From NCBI GenBank assembly GCA_001586965.3, contig LUCW03000849.1, positions 1 through 46,982 on the forward strand: 46,982 nucleotides of DNA. The letters are read 5' to 3'. The stretch comes from Sphaeroforma sirkka. Lineage: Eukaryota; Opisthokonta; Ichthyosporea; Ichthyophonida. Under the pieces are notes generated by a model. It was not told the origin of the DNA, did not search any database, and worked only from the letters and a program-made list of their open reading frames with translations. Both the position numbers and the translations under genes were made by a program. Numbering within the stretch: the stretch's first letter is position 1; each line of letters starts with the position of its first letter. Below are positions 14,661 to 27,949 of the stretch, one piece after another.

Positions 14661-15468
14661 AAGGCCGAGTCTTAACGGGTTCAGATTTTGCGTTCGGATA
14701 TGAAATTCGGATTTCTCAGCCAATGGGTAGAAGAGTATTTTAAATTTTCAAGAAAATTTCATTTCCGAATGAGGACAGACTTTCGAGAACAAGTATAAAT
14801 ACCCCTAGAGAAAAGTCGGCAGTTCGTCGGAAATACGGGAATCGGAAAAAATATGTACGTAAACTCGCTATTGCAGCTAATAAATGTACTTTGGAAAGGT
14901 GTTTTTCCAAAGCTACAAGCAATTTTTATTGGATGTGAGAGCAATGTGCGTTTGGGTAATTTCTGACTGTGTTCACTGCACCTTTTTGTCTCACATATGT
15001 AAAAAGCATACGGTAAACTATATATACACACAAGTTTATACCACTTTCGTAGTTGCAAGTCAGGGAGGTACATTCACAATCGATATCTTCGTCTAATACA
15101 GTCTCCATCGTACAATAATTGCAGCTAGTCGCACTGGTAAATGACTATATAACATATACTGCACGCATATAATGAGCGTGTGTTCTGTCTCTTCGAGTCC
15201 CTCCTCTGAGTTCTCTCTAGAGCCTCTGTCGAGCATGCGTTTTCACTTTTCTTACCAATTTTGTTATCGCGAACAGCCAATGGGTATGAATCAGTTTTCA
15301 TGAGTCAAAATCATGAAATTCTACGTAAATGCAAGTTACATATTTTTTCAAAAAGTCCAGAAATTGATTGAGGGCGTTGAGGTGAGACAAAAAGACCAAA
15401 TATACATATTTGACCTTTCCGAAGTTCAAATCCGAACGGAAATTTCCGAACCCGTTAAGACTCGGCCT
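14661..15468. mobile_element. 808-bp MITE-like DNA element with ~50-bp terminal inverted repeats
   Basis: The left end starts AAGGCCGAGTCTTAACGGG and the right end, read on the other strand, starts AGGCCGAGTCTTAACGGG. The repeats match for about 20 bp almost perfectly and continue imperfectly to about 50 bp, through GTTCGGAT and TTCGG. AAATT flanks both sides (14656-14660 and 15469-15473) and fits a 5-bp target duplication. The interior has no transposase-like frame, so this looks non-autonomous. Superfamily is not assigned. Confidence 0.8.
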
Positions 15469-15473
15469 AAATT

Positions 15474-16276
15474 GGTAGGATTTTCAAAACAAATAGGAAT
15501 TGTTTTTAGCTCACATCTGATAATTCCCTTAGAAAACGGGGAACCGGAGTGTGTCTCCCTCCCGTGTGAAGTCGTGATAGAAGCTAAAAAAAAGCCAAAA
15601 CAAACCATTTAGGAATGTTATTTTTCAAGCTGGCACCTCGAATTTCAGAAGATTTGTGTTTCTTTTTTTTGGTAATTTTTATTGAAAAAATACCATTATT
15701 TTGGCAACCAGCAATGTCCCCCACATATAATATGTATTCAATTTTTATCTTCTCTTTTTGATATCAACTTGTGATAGATACAAAAAAGAATGATATCTAT
15801 GTTTTGGAACAAAGGTTTTGGAACTATATATAAATTCTGAGTTCAGTTTTTCAGCTAAATTTAAAAACTTTTTGGAACTATTTAGTTTTTCTGGGAAGTA
15901 CTTTTAGAAACGAAATCATTTTATTAAAATGAAAAAGTCATCTGAAACCCTTTTTTTTCCTTTTTTTTTAAATCAGAGTTTTTTTTATACAAAAAAATAC
16001 AAAAAAAAAGCACAATTCAGCTTCCAACTTTTAATCCAACACTCAAGAAGAGAGTTGAACTTTCATACCTCTCTGATATTGTGCGGCGATTGGCATAGTC
16101 AATCGTTTGGCTCGGAGTGTCAGGCACTCAGGCTCGAATAGACGTTGCAGTCTCACTGCCCAATGCCCACTGGCCAGCCCAGGTCACAGAAAGCTTTATT
16201 TGAATCTGCAAAACGCGAGACCGGAGCTGCTCTCTCTCTCTCGCGTAGACGTGACTTTTGGTGGCCGGCGGGTCGT
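15474..16276. other. spacer upstream of the Ser-rich gene
   Basis: AT-rich with long T and A runs to about 16010, then more mixed sequence. A 99-codon frame at 15313-15612 begins inside the transposon and runs into the flank; it shows no family motif and I do not call it. Confidence 0.5.
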
Positions 16277-17617
16277 ATGGCAATCTGTTCTCTATGCAGT
16301 GCACTGTCATATGTACAATCTCTGAAAGTTTTCGTAAGTGAATGTGATTCTCACGATATGTTTCCGAATGGCAGAGTCATACCCTTTCACCTGTACTGTG
16401 AATATATATATATATATATATAATTCAGCTCGTGTGTTGAAGTACACACAACAAGTATTTATATAATAGTGAATAGAAAGAACGAAGTTTTCTTTGCAGA
16501 CCCATATTCGACGTGGTAACGTGCAAATAGCTTTCGATAGTGACGTGATCACTCGCATACCAGCTATTCTTCCAACATATAGCAGCACCATGTTAGTCCC
16601 AGAAACCCCAGCTAAGCAGACTACAGAATGTACAGGCACAGAAGAACCACAAGCGAAATCTTCTGATCGATACACTGACTCGGACTGTGGTGAAAGGAGT
16701 TCAATGGATGAAAAGAATTCGACGAACACAACCGAAGGCTCTGTGCCCGATCCTGGGTTTAGTATAGCATACAGTACGAACGATGTGCTGGGCGTGGATC
16801 ACCCAGCCGTAGAGCAGAGCTTATCGCATGGGAGTGCCACAACTATATCCAGTTATGAAGATGTTTTTTTTCCGGTGCAAAGAAACCCCGTCTCTGAGAC
16901 AACAACCGCATCAACTGACAGTAAAAGCTCTTCTATAGCAAATACAGATTTTTATGAGAAGGACGTAGATTCCAGGAATATGGGAGCGGTTGAGAAGAAT
17001 TCACATACAAATATTAAAAACTCCAGCTCAAGCTTATCGCAAGGTTCTAGTTTTAATAAACCTGGACAGCAGCCCCAGCAGTATCAACAACTACAGCATA
17101 ACTCATTCAAACCCCTGCTGGAAACGTCGAGGTCGATTTCGCAACCACAGGCACACAGTGTGCACACACCACCGTTCACATACACTAAAGCACCAGTACA
17201 TGCCCCATCATTGAAGCTCGGAAGTCCAGCTCATACTGCTAATAATAAGAACGGCCCAGTATCAGCGCCTATAATAAGTGGATTAACAGATAGTGCGGTA
17301 TCGCGCATATCATCGGAAAAACACAACATCAAAGGCTCTACACATACGGGTGTGAAGCGTATGGCGAGTTCGAGATCGTTGTCCAAGATGTTCTCTACAT
17401 CCTCGCTCACTGTGCTGCATGAGAACACTGCACGAACAGCAAATATATATGAAGAAGCCCGACCGAGCTCCCACACACCACCTTCGCCAAGGAGGGGCAG
17501 TTTAACCGTTATGAGGTATGCGTGGAAGCAATCAGTTATGAAAGTAGTATCACATGACACGATCCTTCAGGGCGCTATGATATGATATATGTATATGTGT
17601 GTGTGTGTGTGTGTGTG

Positions 17618-17694
<77 letters not shown>

Positions 17695-19658
17695 ATATTT
17701 TTATATTCAGTGTATATATATATTATATATATATATATGCATAAATGTGTAAGTATGTATATAATGTTTGTATATATATCTGCATATATATTCTTTTAGA
17801 AATAAATATACATATATATGTACATATATGTATATATATTTGTTGACAAACATATATATGTATATGCATTAAAATATGTATACATATACAAATATGTATA
17901 TAGGTTTTTTGGTGTGTGCGTGTGTGTATATGTATATACGGGCTTGTTTATATTCATTCATCTTTATCTATATATCTGTATTTATATGATATATACATTT
18001 GTGAGTGTTTGAATTTGTATATTTAGGTGCGTAAGGATATTTCATTTGTACATGTCCACGAATTTCGATAGTCTACTCGTATATAAATACATATGTAAAA
18101 AGGTATACGAAGTATTTAAATTTACTGCTTTATTGCATGTTTACATTTGCTCATGCATGAACGTATGGCTATGTGAAGGCCTTAGTGTGTTTTGTACGTT
18201 CGAATTGTATACCTGTGGTCGTTGAGTGGCTACAATGAACCTCTTGATAATCTACAAATGAACTCGTATACTAGATTTTTAGTCTGTACAGTGAACGCGT
18301 GTGTGCGGATTGGTTGAATATTTAGTGTAGGCTTCTTACAGCTTGAAATGTAAGAAATCCTAGGGAGTACTATTTATTTAAAGTATGCGCTCGTATCAAT
18401 ATAAAGTTTGTCGCTAGTTATGTTAAAGGCATTGCTATCGTAACGGTGCACTAATTTTGTACTTGTTTAGTTGCAGCCCTTTAATGTTGACGCGCAAAAA
18501 TAGTCTCGAAGTGCACGGAAGTCCCTCGACTCTGCAACGGCGTAATTCATTAGAGGTACCGTTGGATCGACGAATGAGTGTTGAATTCAGGCCGACAGAT
18601 ATGGACAAAAGGTGTGTTTCGACTGAAACAAGAATGATTACTAGTGTGGTGTTTCGTGGTGTGGTATATTTCAGGCATCCGCCTAGGTGGTGTAGATCGA
18701 TGTAAATCCTTACCCGGCAAAAGCCAAGTGGTTTAACATGCGCGGAGGTGCTAGGAACAACAGTTTAACATTATCTTTAAATATGACGACTATAATTGTG
18801 AAGTGCTTCAAGTAAACTGCTCTCTTCCCCAAAAAAAAAATCCGGTATGTTTGCTGCGTTGTATAGCATATTCTACATATCATACTATGACTGACCAACA
18901 TGATTGAATGGGGCTTCTTTTTTTTTCCTCTTTTTTTTTGCAGAGTGGAACGAACGAGTTTATGTGGGGATGATCTCTTCGCGTCTATGGGCGACGATCA
19001 CAGCCATATTCGTCGCACTTCCTCACCGAGTCTGGTGCTGGATCATAACCTAGCCAGTACGAGTGCGCCCACATTCCCCCCTGTGAGCAATAGTAACATT
19101 ATGAGCATGGATCTCAAGACTGTAGGTGCCATACGAGACAGGCGAAGCAGCTTGAGTATGTCATCGAGAGATTCACTGACCAGCGTGGGTAGTGCAAGCT
19201 CCTTAGCGTACACTGAACATATAAGTGCCTCCCCGAGAGAACCTCGGTTGCCGGCTGCGAGTTACAAGCGGACGCACAGTGACAGTGAGAGCTCAGTCAC
19301 GGGTCATGTGCATAAGAAACGTCACCTGGCTACAAATGGGGCGGGTGCGCATCTGGCTGGGCTAGCCAGTACCAGTACAAGGCCTGAGAAGCTGATAGTT
19401 ACCTACAATGATGAGGAAAGCGGTGCTACCGTGACCAAGGATGTGGAAGAAGATGTGGAAGATATAGTACTGCCCTGTCCCAAACGGTCGAGTTCGATTG
19501 TCAGCGAGCATGGGGAGAGGCCGTTGCGCAAGTTCTCAATAGGCCCATCGCCTACTCGAGTACACACAGACTCTATGTCGACCATTCTGTCGAAAGATGA
19601 TGATAGCGAGAAAAAAGAGTCGGGAGGAAATAAGAAAAGCACAGTCACGATGTTATAA
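16277..19658 (+). CDS. serine-rich protein with repeated basophilic phosphorylation-type motifs
   Basis: Exons 16277-16333, 16500-17515, 18477-18611 and 18944-19658 join in phase to give 640 aa. Donors are GTAAGT, GTATGC and GTGTGT; the acceptors end TTTGCAG, TTGCAG and TTTTGCAG, the last after a strong pyrimidine tract. The first exon and start are uncertain: MAICSLCSALSYVQSLKVF fits the phase, but earlier ATGs (16145) and a later one (MLVPETPAK) are alternatives. No known domain is recognised. Seen: Ser/Thr-rich low complexity, a QQPQQYQQLQ stretch (exon 2), three related sites RKNSLEV, RRNSLEV and RRMSVEF at about 364-395, more RRSSLS and RRTSSPS sites in exon 4, KKRH, and an acidic EEDVEDIV before the Ser/Lys-rich end. 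The motifs fit AGC or CaM kinase and 14-3-3 recognition, so a disordered signalling or scaffold protein is plausible; this is inference. Confidence 0.75.
17590..18010. repeat. GT and AT microsatellite in intron of the Ser-rich gene
   Basis: Intron 17516-18476 opens with (GT)n at about 17598-17618, then (TA)n at 17623-17691, and TATATG-rich sequence onward. No coding content. Confidence 0.95.
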
Positions 19659-21270
19659 ATTCGATTGATCTTATTATTGGTTGTGGATTCGAGTGTGTAT
19701 TCCATTTACATGCAAGCGGTAAAACTCGCTTCTTTTCTGTTGCTGAAATCTATATACGAATACATACTTCAATGTATGAATGCACATATATATATATATG
19801 TACGTAGCTGACGTGTATGTATATACATACATGAATATAGACACGCACATTGAATATTTATCCTTCACTTGTATTCATAGCAGTTCATGTGTGACTTTTC
19901 TGTGAGCCGCCATGTGCGCATAAAAAATGTGTATACCATGCAAGTAGAACTGTTTCTTCGTGTCAGGACTGTTATGCAATGTCCACATCCAAGCTTTGTT
20001 GGGAAGTGTTCGTGCTTATGAGCTACGATGATCAGATAGGGCACGTGGCTGTGACCAATACAAAGCAGCAAACGTGATACTATTGGACAAATTCGATCGG
20101 GCGGCAAAAGTGTAACCTATGTGACATTAATCGTTTCACGTCAAAGTCCACAAAAGCGTTTATTTATATTTACTATAGGTACATCTCAGGTGACATGAGT
20201 AGTTTGACTTTTCTACGTAAAAGCGTATAAAACTTTTTGCGTTTACGTCCAGCGTTTGAATGGATGCAATTTGCAAAGTACAACCCGAATTGACTTTATT
20301 TAGTTGTAGCTAAACGTACATGAATGTAAATAGTGCAACAGAACACGATGTGTATCACACTATTTGACTACCACTGAAACGCATACACGGTCGTGCTTGT
20401 AATAGAGCGTTATATCATAAAGCCGGACCCAAGACAAAGGTCTACCACAATTGGATCCATCCAGGCCGTCAAGATTCTCACAAACTGCTCCAGTTGTGTT
20501 GCCGTTGCAGACTTCGTCAGCGGTATGAACGTAACTATGTAGACTATCAGACGGTGCTTAAATTTCGGAATATGACTCCATGTTATAACGACACACGTGT
20601 AGATGTAAAGGTGTATTGTATCCGCTTTATTTTATTGTCCAGATCGAATCCTGCGAAGGGGCATAAACTCAAATACTGGTGAATATTACAAAGGCTTTCG
20701 AATCTCTTTTTGCAGATGCACACATACGTGTGCTGTTGGTCTGTTTATAAGTACGTATCTCTATTGGATCGGAAATCGAGACAATCCCTGTCTACATGAT
20801 TTCCTTGGACCAAATGAGCATGCATCAATCGATGAGTTTATCCAACTACTGATATACTTCTCTATAAGAATCGGTATTTGCACATTCATCCTTCTGAAGG
20901 TTGCACATTTTGACTTACTTGTCGCGTTTTGAAGTGCGGCTATTCAAACGAAGTATAGGATCGTTTCATTTCTAAAACACATAAAATTTTTAATTTCAAA
21001 AAATGTATTATGTTCCTATCTCCATCATAACCTTCAGCGATATGTAGTTGGCTACCTTGTTAATGCATAGTGTAACAACAAATACGCAAATTCCTCCAAC
21101 TGGCTATAATTGAACTGTATCGGCCCCTATTTAAAACGCAACAGAAGTACACATATTAAGAGAATACAACTTAACTGTGTTATAATTGACATGCATAAAA
21201 CAATGTCTCTTTTTGACAATTTTATAACTTTACCCTGTTTGACATGAATATAACTATATCATTGATAGAC
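19659..21270. other. intergenic spacer without a supported gene
   Basis: A short (AT)n run near 19788 and AT-rich sequence around 20980. Acceptor-like strings (TTGCAG near 20506 and 20716) and a 62-codon frame at 20494-20682 exist, but no family signal or consistent splice chain was found. Confidence 0.5.
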
Positions 21271-22755
21271 ATGTCGTCAATACTGAGCCGGGGAGGAAAT
21301 ACTGGGGCCAGGCCGCCGCCGAAAGACTGTTTCGAGTGCAAAGTTATTGGAACGTCCGCCATGTTTATAAGTGGTAAGTTTGATGAATAGTGGTAAGTTT
21401 GTTACACCAAGTTTGTAAGTGATACTGTTAGTATATTACATGTTTATAGATGGTAGGGTTAGTATATCATTTTTATAGGTGATAGAGTTGGTAAATCATG
21501 TTTAGTAGTTGTAGGCTTGGTATACCATGTTTAGAAGTAATAAGGCGGGCATACCATATTTAACAGTGGTAGGTCAGTATACCATGTTCAGAAGTTATAG
21601 GGTTGGTATACCATGTTCAGAAGTTATAGGGTTGGTATACCATGTTTAATAGTTTTAGCGTTGGTATACCATGCTTAATAATTATAGGATTGGTATACCA
21701 TGTTTAGTAGTTATAGGGTTGGTATACCATGTTTAATAGCTATAGCGTTGGTATACCATGTTCAGAAGTTATAGTGTTGGTGTTCTATGTTTAGCAGTGG
21801 TATAGTTATGAGGTTGATAAATGTTTGATGCACTACATCGGTTGTGCCCTCAGTGTCGCACTTTGACGCAAATTTGATTTAACTGCGTATGTGATCGTTC
21901 GCTGTACATCGCTATTCGTGTGATCGTATTTTTTATTATTTCACCTATCGTCAAGCATAAAACGTTGCACCGATCAATTCTTATTTGTGATGCATATACA
22001 TACACATATACACACGCACACAAACATATGTATATATATATATTTATATTCAGTTGTAGTAGGCTGAATTAGGGCTATTTTGTTCATGAATGGTTGAGTA
22101 TCCGATATGTACGTAGTGTACCCGTGCTACCTCAGCGCTTTTGAAGTGTTTTATCAAGTCTGTCTTCTGAATCAACTTGGATTGCAGCAAATGTCATGTT
22201 ACCTCATCTGCCTCGTGAAATGATATATGCACATCTGAAAATGTAACGAGTACTGCCACCACTGGGTCTAAACTATCTACTCAAGCTATTCCCCTTACTG
22301 TGTGCCGTTAGGTACGTGGCTGTTATACCAACGCCAGATGCATTATCCAAAGAATAAATACGCATGGACGGCCTTGGCTATGGGTATGTCGCGGTGCACA
22401 CGCCTGGGCATGCTTTCTTTTGTGTACTGTTGATTTGTGCGATACTACAGTAGAATACCAGTGTTGCTTCCGTACCAATCTTTGCCGTGTTGATTTGTAC
22501 TATGGATATACTTCTCAAAGTCGAGAGCGTATAGCAGACCCGACCTGCTAACACCCTTGCTAGTACCCATCGGATGTGAATCTTAAGCTGTCAGCTGCAT
22601 GTTCTATGTCAAGATAGGAATGGGTGTGAGTACCGTATTGTTGGCAGCCTTCCCATAACGAGCGTCTGAACTGAGGGTTGCCTGGCAACCCATGTAACTA
22701 AGTATTGCCATAATAATGTTTATATTCCACAGATACCCATATGGTCATCGTGTAA
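21271..22755 (+). CDS. small CxxC membrane protein, DMAC1/TMEM261-like (DUF4536)
   Basis: Exon 1 (21271-21373) reads MSSILSRGGN, then PPPKDCFECKVIGTSAMFIS. Exon 2 (22312-22383) continues GTWLLYQRQMHYPKNKYAW then TALAMG, joined in phase through GTAAGT and TTAG. The family (human DMAC1, a mitochondrial inner-membrane factor for complex I distal-arm assembly) has KTCWSCRV, a glycine-rich helix, GYVYW and a YPPSPW loop before a second helix. CFEC, the following hydrophobic stretch and HYPKNKYAW line up in the same order. The C-terminus is unresolved. Splicing to the acceptor at 22732 ends at once (22755), while reading through the donor adds MSRCTRLGMLSFVYC to 22433. The family's second helix is not clearly found. 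Total 66-81 aa against about 112 in human. Intron 1 holds a minisatellite made from the exon 1 boundary. Confidence 0.5.
21345..21800 (+). repeat. 29-bp minisatellite derived from an exon-intron junction
   Basis: About 14-15 tandem units of 27-30 bp. The consensus in the cleaner half (21540-21780) is GTTGGTATACCATGTTTA, then gAAGTTATAG. Units near the gene are closer to the real exon end, CCATGTTTATAAGTGGTAAG, and units become more regular downstream. The GTATAC palindrome recurs in most units. Confidence 0.85.
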
Positions 22756-23320
22756 TATGCATGTGGTTGTGGCTGCCAGTTCCTAGATACTTATTAGCTA
22801 AGACGATGGCTACGTTATGGGGCGCACTCACGCTATTTTTTTACGATACATGTGCCTTCCTTCCAGCATTCTATACAGCTGGCATCTATCGATGGAATGT
22901 AGATCCGCTAGCACCACCCGAGAGTTCTGTCCCGCTCGAGTCCCAATCGTGAGCTTCGAGGACAGGTATCTGCTGACATGGAGACGTACTGACTGCCTGA
23001 ACCTTCGCCATGGCATACGTACGGTGTGGAAAGATTCTAACACACTCGTGCATAAGCCGACACAGATGCCCAAAATTGCACGTAGGCAAGTAAGCAACGT
23101 ACACCACGTGTATCATAGACACTATACGCGCTGAGAGTGTTCGATGGTTCAGATGCCATCGACACTCTAGGTGGCCTGTATTCTCTTAGTAACCGGAACG
23201 ATCCCACCGTGGTAGACAAATTTTTGTGCTCTAGATACTTAACTCTTGTATACAAACATCGCATGCGAATGATCATTAGGGGGAGCCTTCGAATAAAAAG
23301 GTGGTGGCCGAGAGAATAAA
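22756..23320. other. spacer, no supported gene
   Basis: Normal-looking host sequence with short frames on both strands (up to about 105 codons at 22817-23134). None has a recognised motif. It ends near 23300, where the texture changes. Confidence 0.45.
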
Positions 23321-25377
23321 TAGCATAGGATGGAAGACTAGAAGGATACTGAAGCGACCTATTATTGCCCCGAAGGGGTATGACGGCGCTTCGCGGAATG
23401 GTGAGGGTCTCATGCCCCTCCTACATCTGCGATGCTCCTACGGGGTATTCATAAGGATAAGTCTACACCTAGCTCTTTAGTCAATAATAAAACATATATA
23501 ATTGATGAAGAGATAGTGGTGAATCATCCATCTATACACAGGAGAATAAATAATCCATTTAATAGATGATAGGAGGACAATCAATGTGTCTATAGATACA
23601 TAGAAGGCTATAATCACATCCTGCCGGTCAATAATCTAACTAATACCACAGAGGCACAGTATAACAAAATAAATTTATAATGCTACACAGATAGGAATAG
23701 ATGAACAACAATAGATGTGCATGTAGATGAGCACCAAAAATTAGTCTATTCCATAAGGTGGGGGCACTCCATGGCATGAGAACCCTAAAATTGCATAGCA
23801 TAGCATCGAGACCGTGAATCACTGACCAGGGAACCCGCTAAGAGATGGGGGAGTCACCATTCCATTTACGATCCCTCTTCATCACAAATACAATCCTGAT
23901 AGATGTGCGCAGTGTAAAGACAAATAATACCTACAGATGTGCGTGTAAATGTTCCTATGTACATCTTTAAACCAATCTATCTAAATCTATAAAGGTGCCT
24001 CATAAAATATAAGCATATGTCCCAATAGATGAATACAATCCTCCAATCATCATAGACCCCTATGTATATCATGTAGACTAATCATCACTTACAATAGTGT
24101 AACACCCTTACAATAGTGAAACAATCTTTATAGTCTATCATAGTAGAGGTAGATAGTAATATACAATGAGAAATAGGTAACAGTCTAATCATAGATGTTC
24201 CTCTACATCAACTATAGGGTAAGTATATAGAATAGCTAGCGTGCATAGTATAATAATATAACACCCCGTCCCCCCCCTATCTACACTTCTCTAGGCTAGA
24301 AGCACTCCTTCCATACTTCTGAGTCAGGATAGAAGAATCCATAATCTATTCGAAAATATTAGTAATGGTGTTTCGATAATGTCTTAGTCTTGCGGGTATG
24401 AGTTGTATCTTTGATTCTTCACTATACCGGTTACTTAAGAATAGAAATATTAGGAGATAAGTTTTATATAGTTGATCTGAAGTGATCTTGTCAGACAAGT
24501 AATATTTATATCTACTTCTACTTTTATATCATGACACAATGTAAATTCATATTTACACAATTGAAAACCTTTCCTTATATTTATAAAGAGGAGATATCGC
24601 CAAAGGTGGATATGACCTTAAAAATTGTCCTTCCATTTTAACCATCAATTTCATTATTCAATTAACTAGTGTTGTCAAATGAATTTCAACATTGCCTAGA
24701 ATGTATCATAAATGGATTACTTCCGGAGATATACTAAGGTATAGTCCCAATTATAAAATGAATAAGAAGCTATTTACCTAAAACCTTAGAAAAGAGCAGA
24801 GGCTACCATCAAGAAGCACGATAAATATATGTGCTGCCATTAGAAAATATGTAAACCTGAAGATATCCCCACTAGAGTTAAGACTCTCCAATTAAAAGGC
24901 TATTAATAAATAACCATGGTGGTTAGTGGACCAGTCCACGTCTACTGTAGGCAGTAGTTTAGACTATGGGGGTGACTAGGCGGAGGGAGTATGTATATGT
25001 AGGTATGATCATAGATGAATGAATAGATCTGGGAGTAGATATATGTAGATTAACTAGAAGAAGTGTAGATTTTAGTACATAGTGGGAGATCTCTATACGT
25101 GTCTAGTCAGATATAGATAGATGGTTAATGTGACAAAAGGAGAGTAGGGAGTACCTGTAGAGACAGGGGGAGAGGTGTATATCTAGAGGGAGTGTAGTAG
25201 ACAGGGTAAAACATGGGTGTCTACTCTTACTCAATGAGGGACAGTAGATACGGGTTGCGAGGGTATATACAATATGTTATGGTACGGTACCTTAGTTAGA
25301 GTAGAGCTCAGGGGTAGTTAGCCTCGGATGTGGTTAGAAAGGTTTTCACACTAGTCGGTGTGATAACATCTTTAGTT

Positions 25378-26801
25378 GAATTCAGATAGCCTTCAATATG
25401 TTATAATAGGGTTATAGTGAGTAGCCAAGATATGTGATATGTGAGTATAGTCTATTTTAGAGTCAGAATAGAACTAACATTCCTTGGAGGTGAGTTATAC
25501 TCCTTCAATTTTATAGAGTATAACTTTCCAACCAGAGAGGTATACAATTATAAAGTAAAATAAATATTGTACTAACCCTTCCGAGTAACCCTTAATTAGA
25601 ACAGGTGTAGATATCTCCGTAGATGTAGGGTAGTGAGATAGGTCACTATGACTATAGCCTAGCCTCCCCTCCCCCCCCCTCCTTCTTCCCCGATAGGTCG
25701 TCGGGAGTGTGGTGGTCAAAACCATGACAACAAAGAAAGGTAGATGGTCAGTCTATGGGCTAGGGTAAACTATAAATGTAATGGCAGTCTAGTGTAGTGT
25801 ATACGTATGTGAGTCTATATGGTATGATCTATCTTTGAGATAGTTGATGAGGAATTCAGAGAGCCTTCAATAGGTTATGATATGGTTATAGTAAGTAGCC
25901 GAAATATGTGATATGTGAGTATAGTATATTTTAGAGTCAGAATAGCACTAATATTCCTTGGAGGTGAGTTATACTCCTTCAATTTTATAGAGTATAACTT
26001 TCCGACCAGAGAGGTATACAAGTATAAAGTAAGATAAATATTGTACTAACCCTTCCCAGTAACCCTTCATTAGAACAGGTGTAGATATCTCCGTAGATGT
26101 AGGGTAGTGAGATAGGGGCACTATGACTATAGCTACCCCCCCCCCCCTTCTTCCCCGATAGGTCGTCGGGAGTGTGGTGGTCAAAACCATGACAACAAAG
26201 AAAGGTAGATGGTCAGTCTATGGGCTAGGGTAAACTATAAATGTAATGGCAGTCTAGTGTAGTGTATACGTATGTGAGTCTATATGGTATGATCTATCTT
26301 TGAGATAGTTGATGAGGAATTCAGAGAGCCTTCAATAGGTTATGATATGGTTATAGTAAGTAGCCGAAATATGTGATATGTGAGTATAGTATATTTTTTA
26401 GAGTCAGAATAGCACTAATATTCCTTGGAGGTGAGTTATACTCCTTCAATTTTATAGAGTATAACTTTCCGACCAGAGAGGTATACAAGTATAAAGTAAG
26501 ATAAATATTGTACTAACCCTTCCCAGTAACCCTTCATTAGAACAGGTGTAGATATCTCCGTAGATGTAGGGTAGTGAGATAGGGCACTATGACTATAGCC
26601 TACCCTCTCCCCCCCACTCCTTCCTCCCCCTATAGGTCGTCGGGAGTGTGGTGGTCAAAACTATGACAACAAAGAAAGGTAGATGGTCAGTCTATGGGCT
26701 AGGGTAAACTATAAATGTACTATAGGAAGTATGGCAGTTCAGTGTAGTGTATACGTATGTGAGTCTATATGGTATGATCTATCTTTGAGATAGTTGATGA
26801 G
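25378..26801. repeat. three tandem copies of a ~465-474 bp unit
   Basis: Units start with GAATTCAGA at 25378, 25852 and 26317. Copies two and three are nearly identical; copy one differs more. The main variation is in a poly-C stretch inside each unit (near 25670, 26140 and 26610), which looks like slippage. Each unit contains the string GTAGATATCTCCGTAGATG and a GGTCGTCGGGAGTGTGGTGG block. Confidence 0.95.
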
Positions 26802-26807
26802 GAGTAT

Positions 26808-26905
26808 TCTGTCGGGATGAATGATCCCTCGGGATCTTCGATAGAGCTATACCCGCGGAGCGGGGAAGACTTTTCTCCATCGGGGGAATATAGTCTAGAG
26901 GGCGC
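26808..26905. repeat. cluster of GC-rich hairpins
   Basis: Right after the 465-bp array: GATCCCTCGGGATC (26823-26836) and CCCGCGGAGCGGG (near 26851-26863), followed by another C/G-rich stretch TCCATCGGGGGA. The CCGCGGAGCGG core recurs at 29716. Confidence 0.75.
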
Positions 26906-27949
26906 AGTCGAGATACTATTTTGGGTAGAGGGCAAGTAAAAAAGTTAATTTATAGGCCGACGGCTTTGTGCGGAAAAGTGTAAAAGTAAATAAGATCACT
27001 CTCTGGGCACCCACCCCACCCCTTCCCAAAACAGGAAAGGTTAGATTGCCCCGGACAATCTAAATAAAAAAGTTGATTTTCCATCACCAAGTGCAATGTG
27101 TAGTCTGCGCTACGCTTGCTCGTAACCTGGCCACCATTAACCAGTATCCAGCACACCTTATTGTGATGCCCTCTTCACTTTTCTAAAGTTGTAATGATAA
27201 ATCTCATTAGACGAAGATAACGAAATATTGAACAACACACAACGGTTACCAATTTCATCTCATCCGCTTTTATAATCAACTTTCCCGTGGGCAGAATAAC
27301 CTACGATGTTTCCTTCGGGCTATGGGGACCGGGCACACTCTTTCAAGGTGAGATTTGCTAACCCCTCCCCTCCCCCCCCCCCCCCCCCTCCAATTTATTT
27401 TTTATTATTAGTACGACTTACCATTTTACATCCACCCCTTCACTTCCCCTTCGGGACATGGGCCATAGACCTTCGGCCTATTGGTGGCCTTTTCCTGACG
27501 GGTAATATCTCTTTTGCCCCCGGATATTCTCGGGATGTATGTTGCTATATTTTTGGGCTAGGTTTGTAAATTACAAGTTACGACGATGACTCATCGACTT
27601 GAACCTACAACCGTCTTGATTCACAGCTGACTCTTTAATTTCTCTATCTGTATATATGTACAACCCCCTATCTACTCAGATGCTCCTGTTCAATATAAGG
27701 TTTCGCACAGGAAATGTAGCTACTACTCTCAATATAATAACTTCTAGGTTTACTTGTGTGAGTAGACAAACAACTACTTGGGGAAACGAACCAGTAAGAT
27801 GGGGATAGACTACGTACTGTGTTCATACTTCCTTAATACACCTAGCCATAGGCTAACCACGTAGAAAAATGCAGTAGACCTACTAGTTGAAAAGACCCCC
27901 ACTTATATTGTTATATAAATTTATACACTGTACTACAATAGACCTTCCC

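Noticed and set aside
15313-15612. A 99-codon frame across the right end of the MITE
   Set aside because: It straddles the transposon border, has no family motif and is probably chance.
21345-21800. CRISPR array
   Set aside because: The 29-bp units follow each other without unique spacers, so this is a minisatellite.
22716-22952. A hydrophobic 78-codon frame that looked a little like MPV17/PMP22 (P-Y-G-H then D-x5-P)
   Set aside because: The frame does not fit the phase of the acceptor at 22732 or of the DMAC1-like exons, and no other exon of that family was found.
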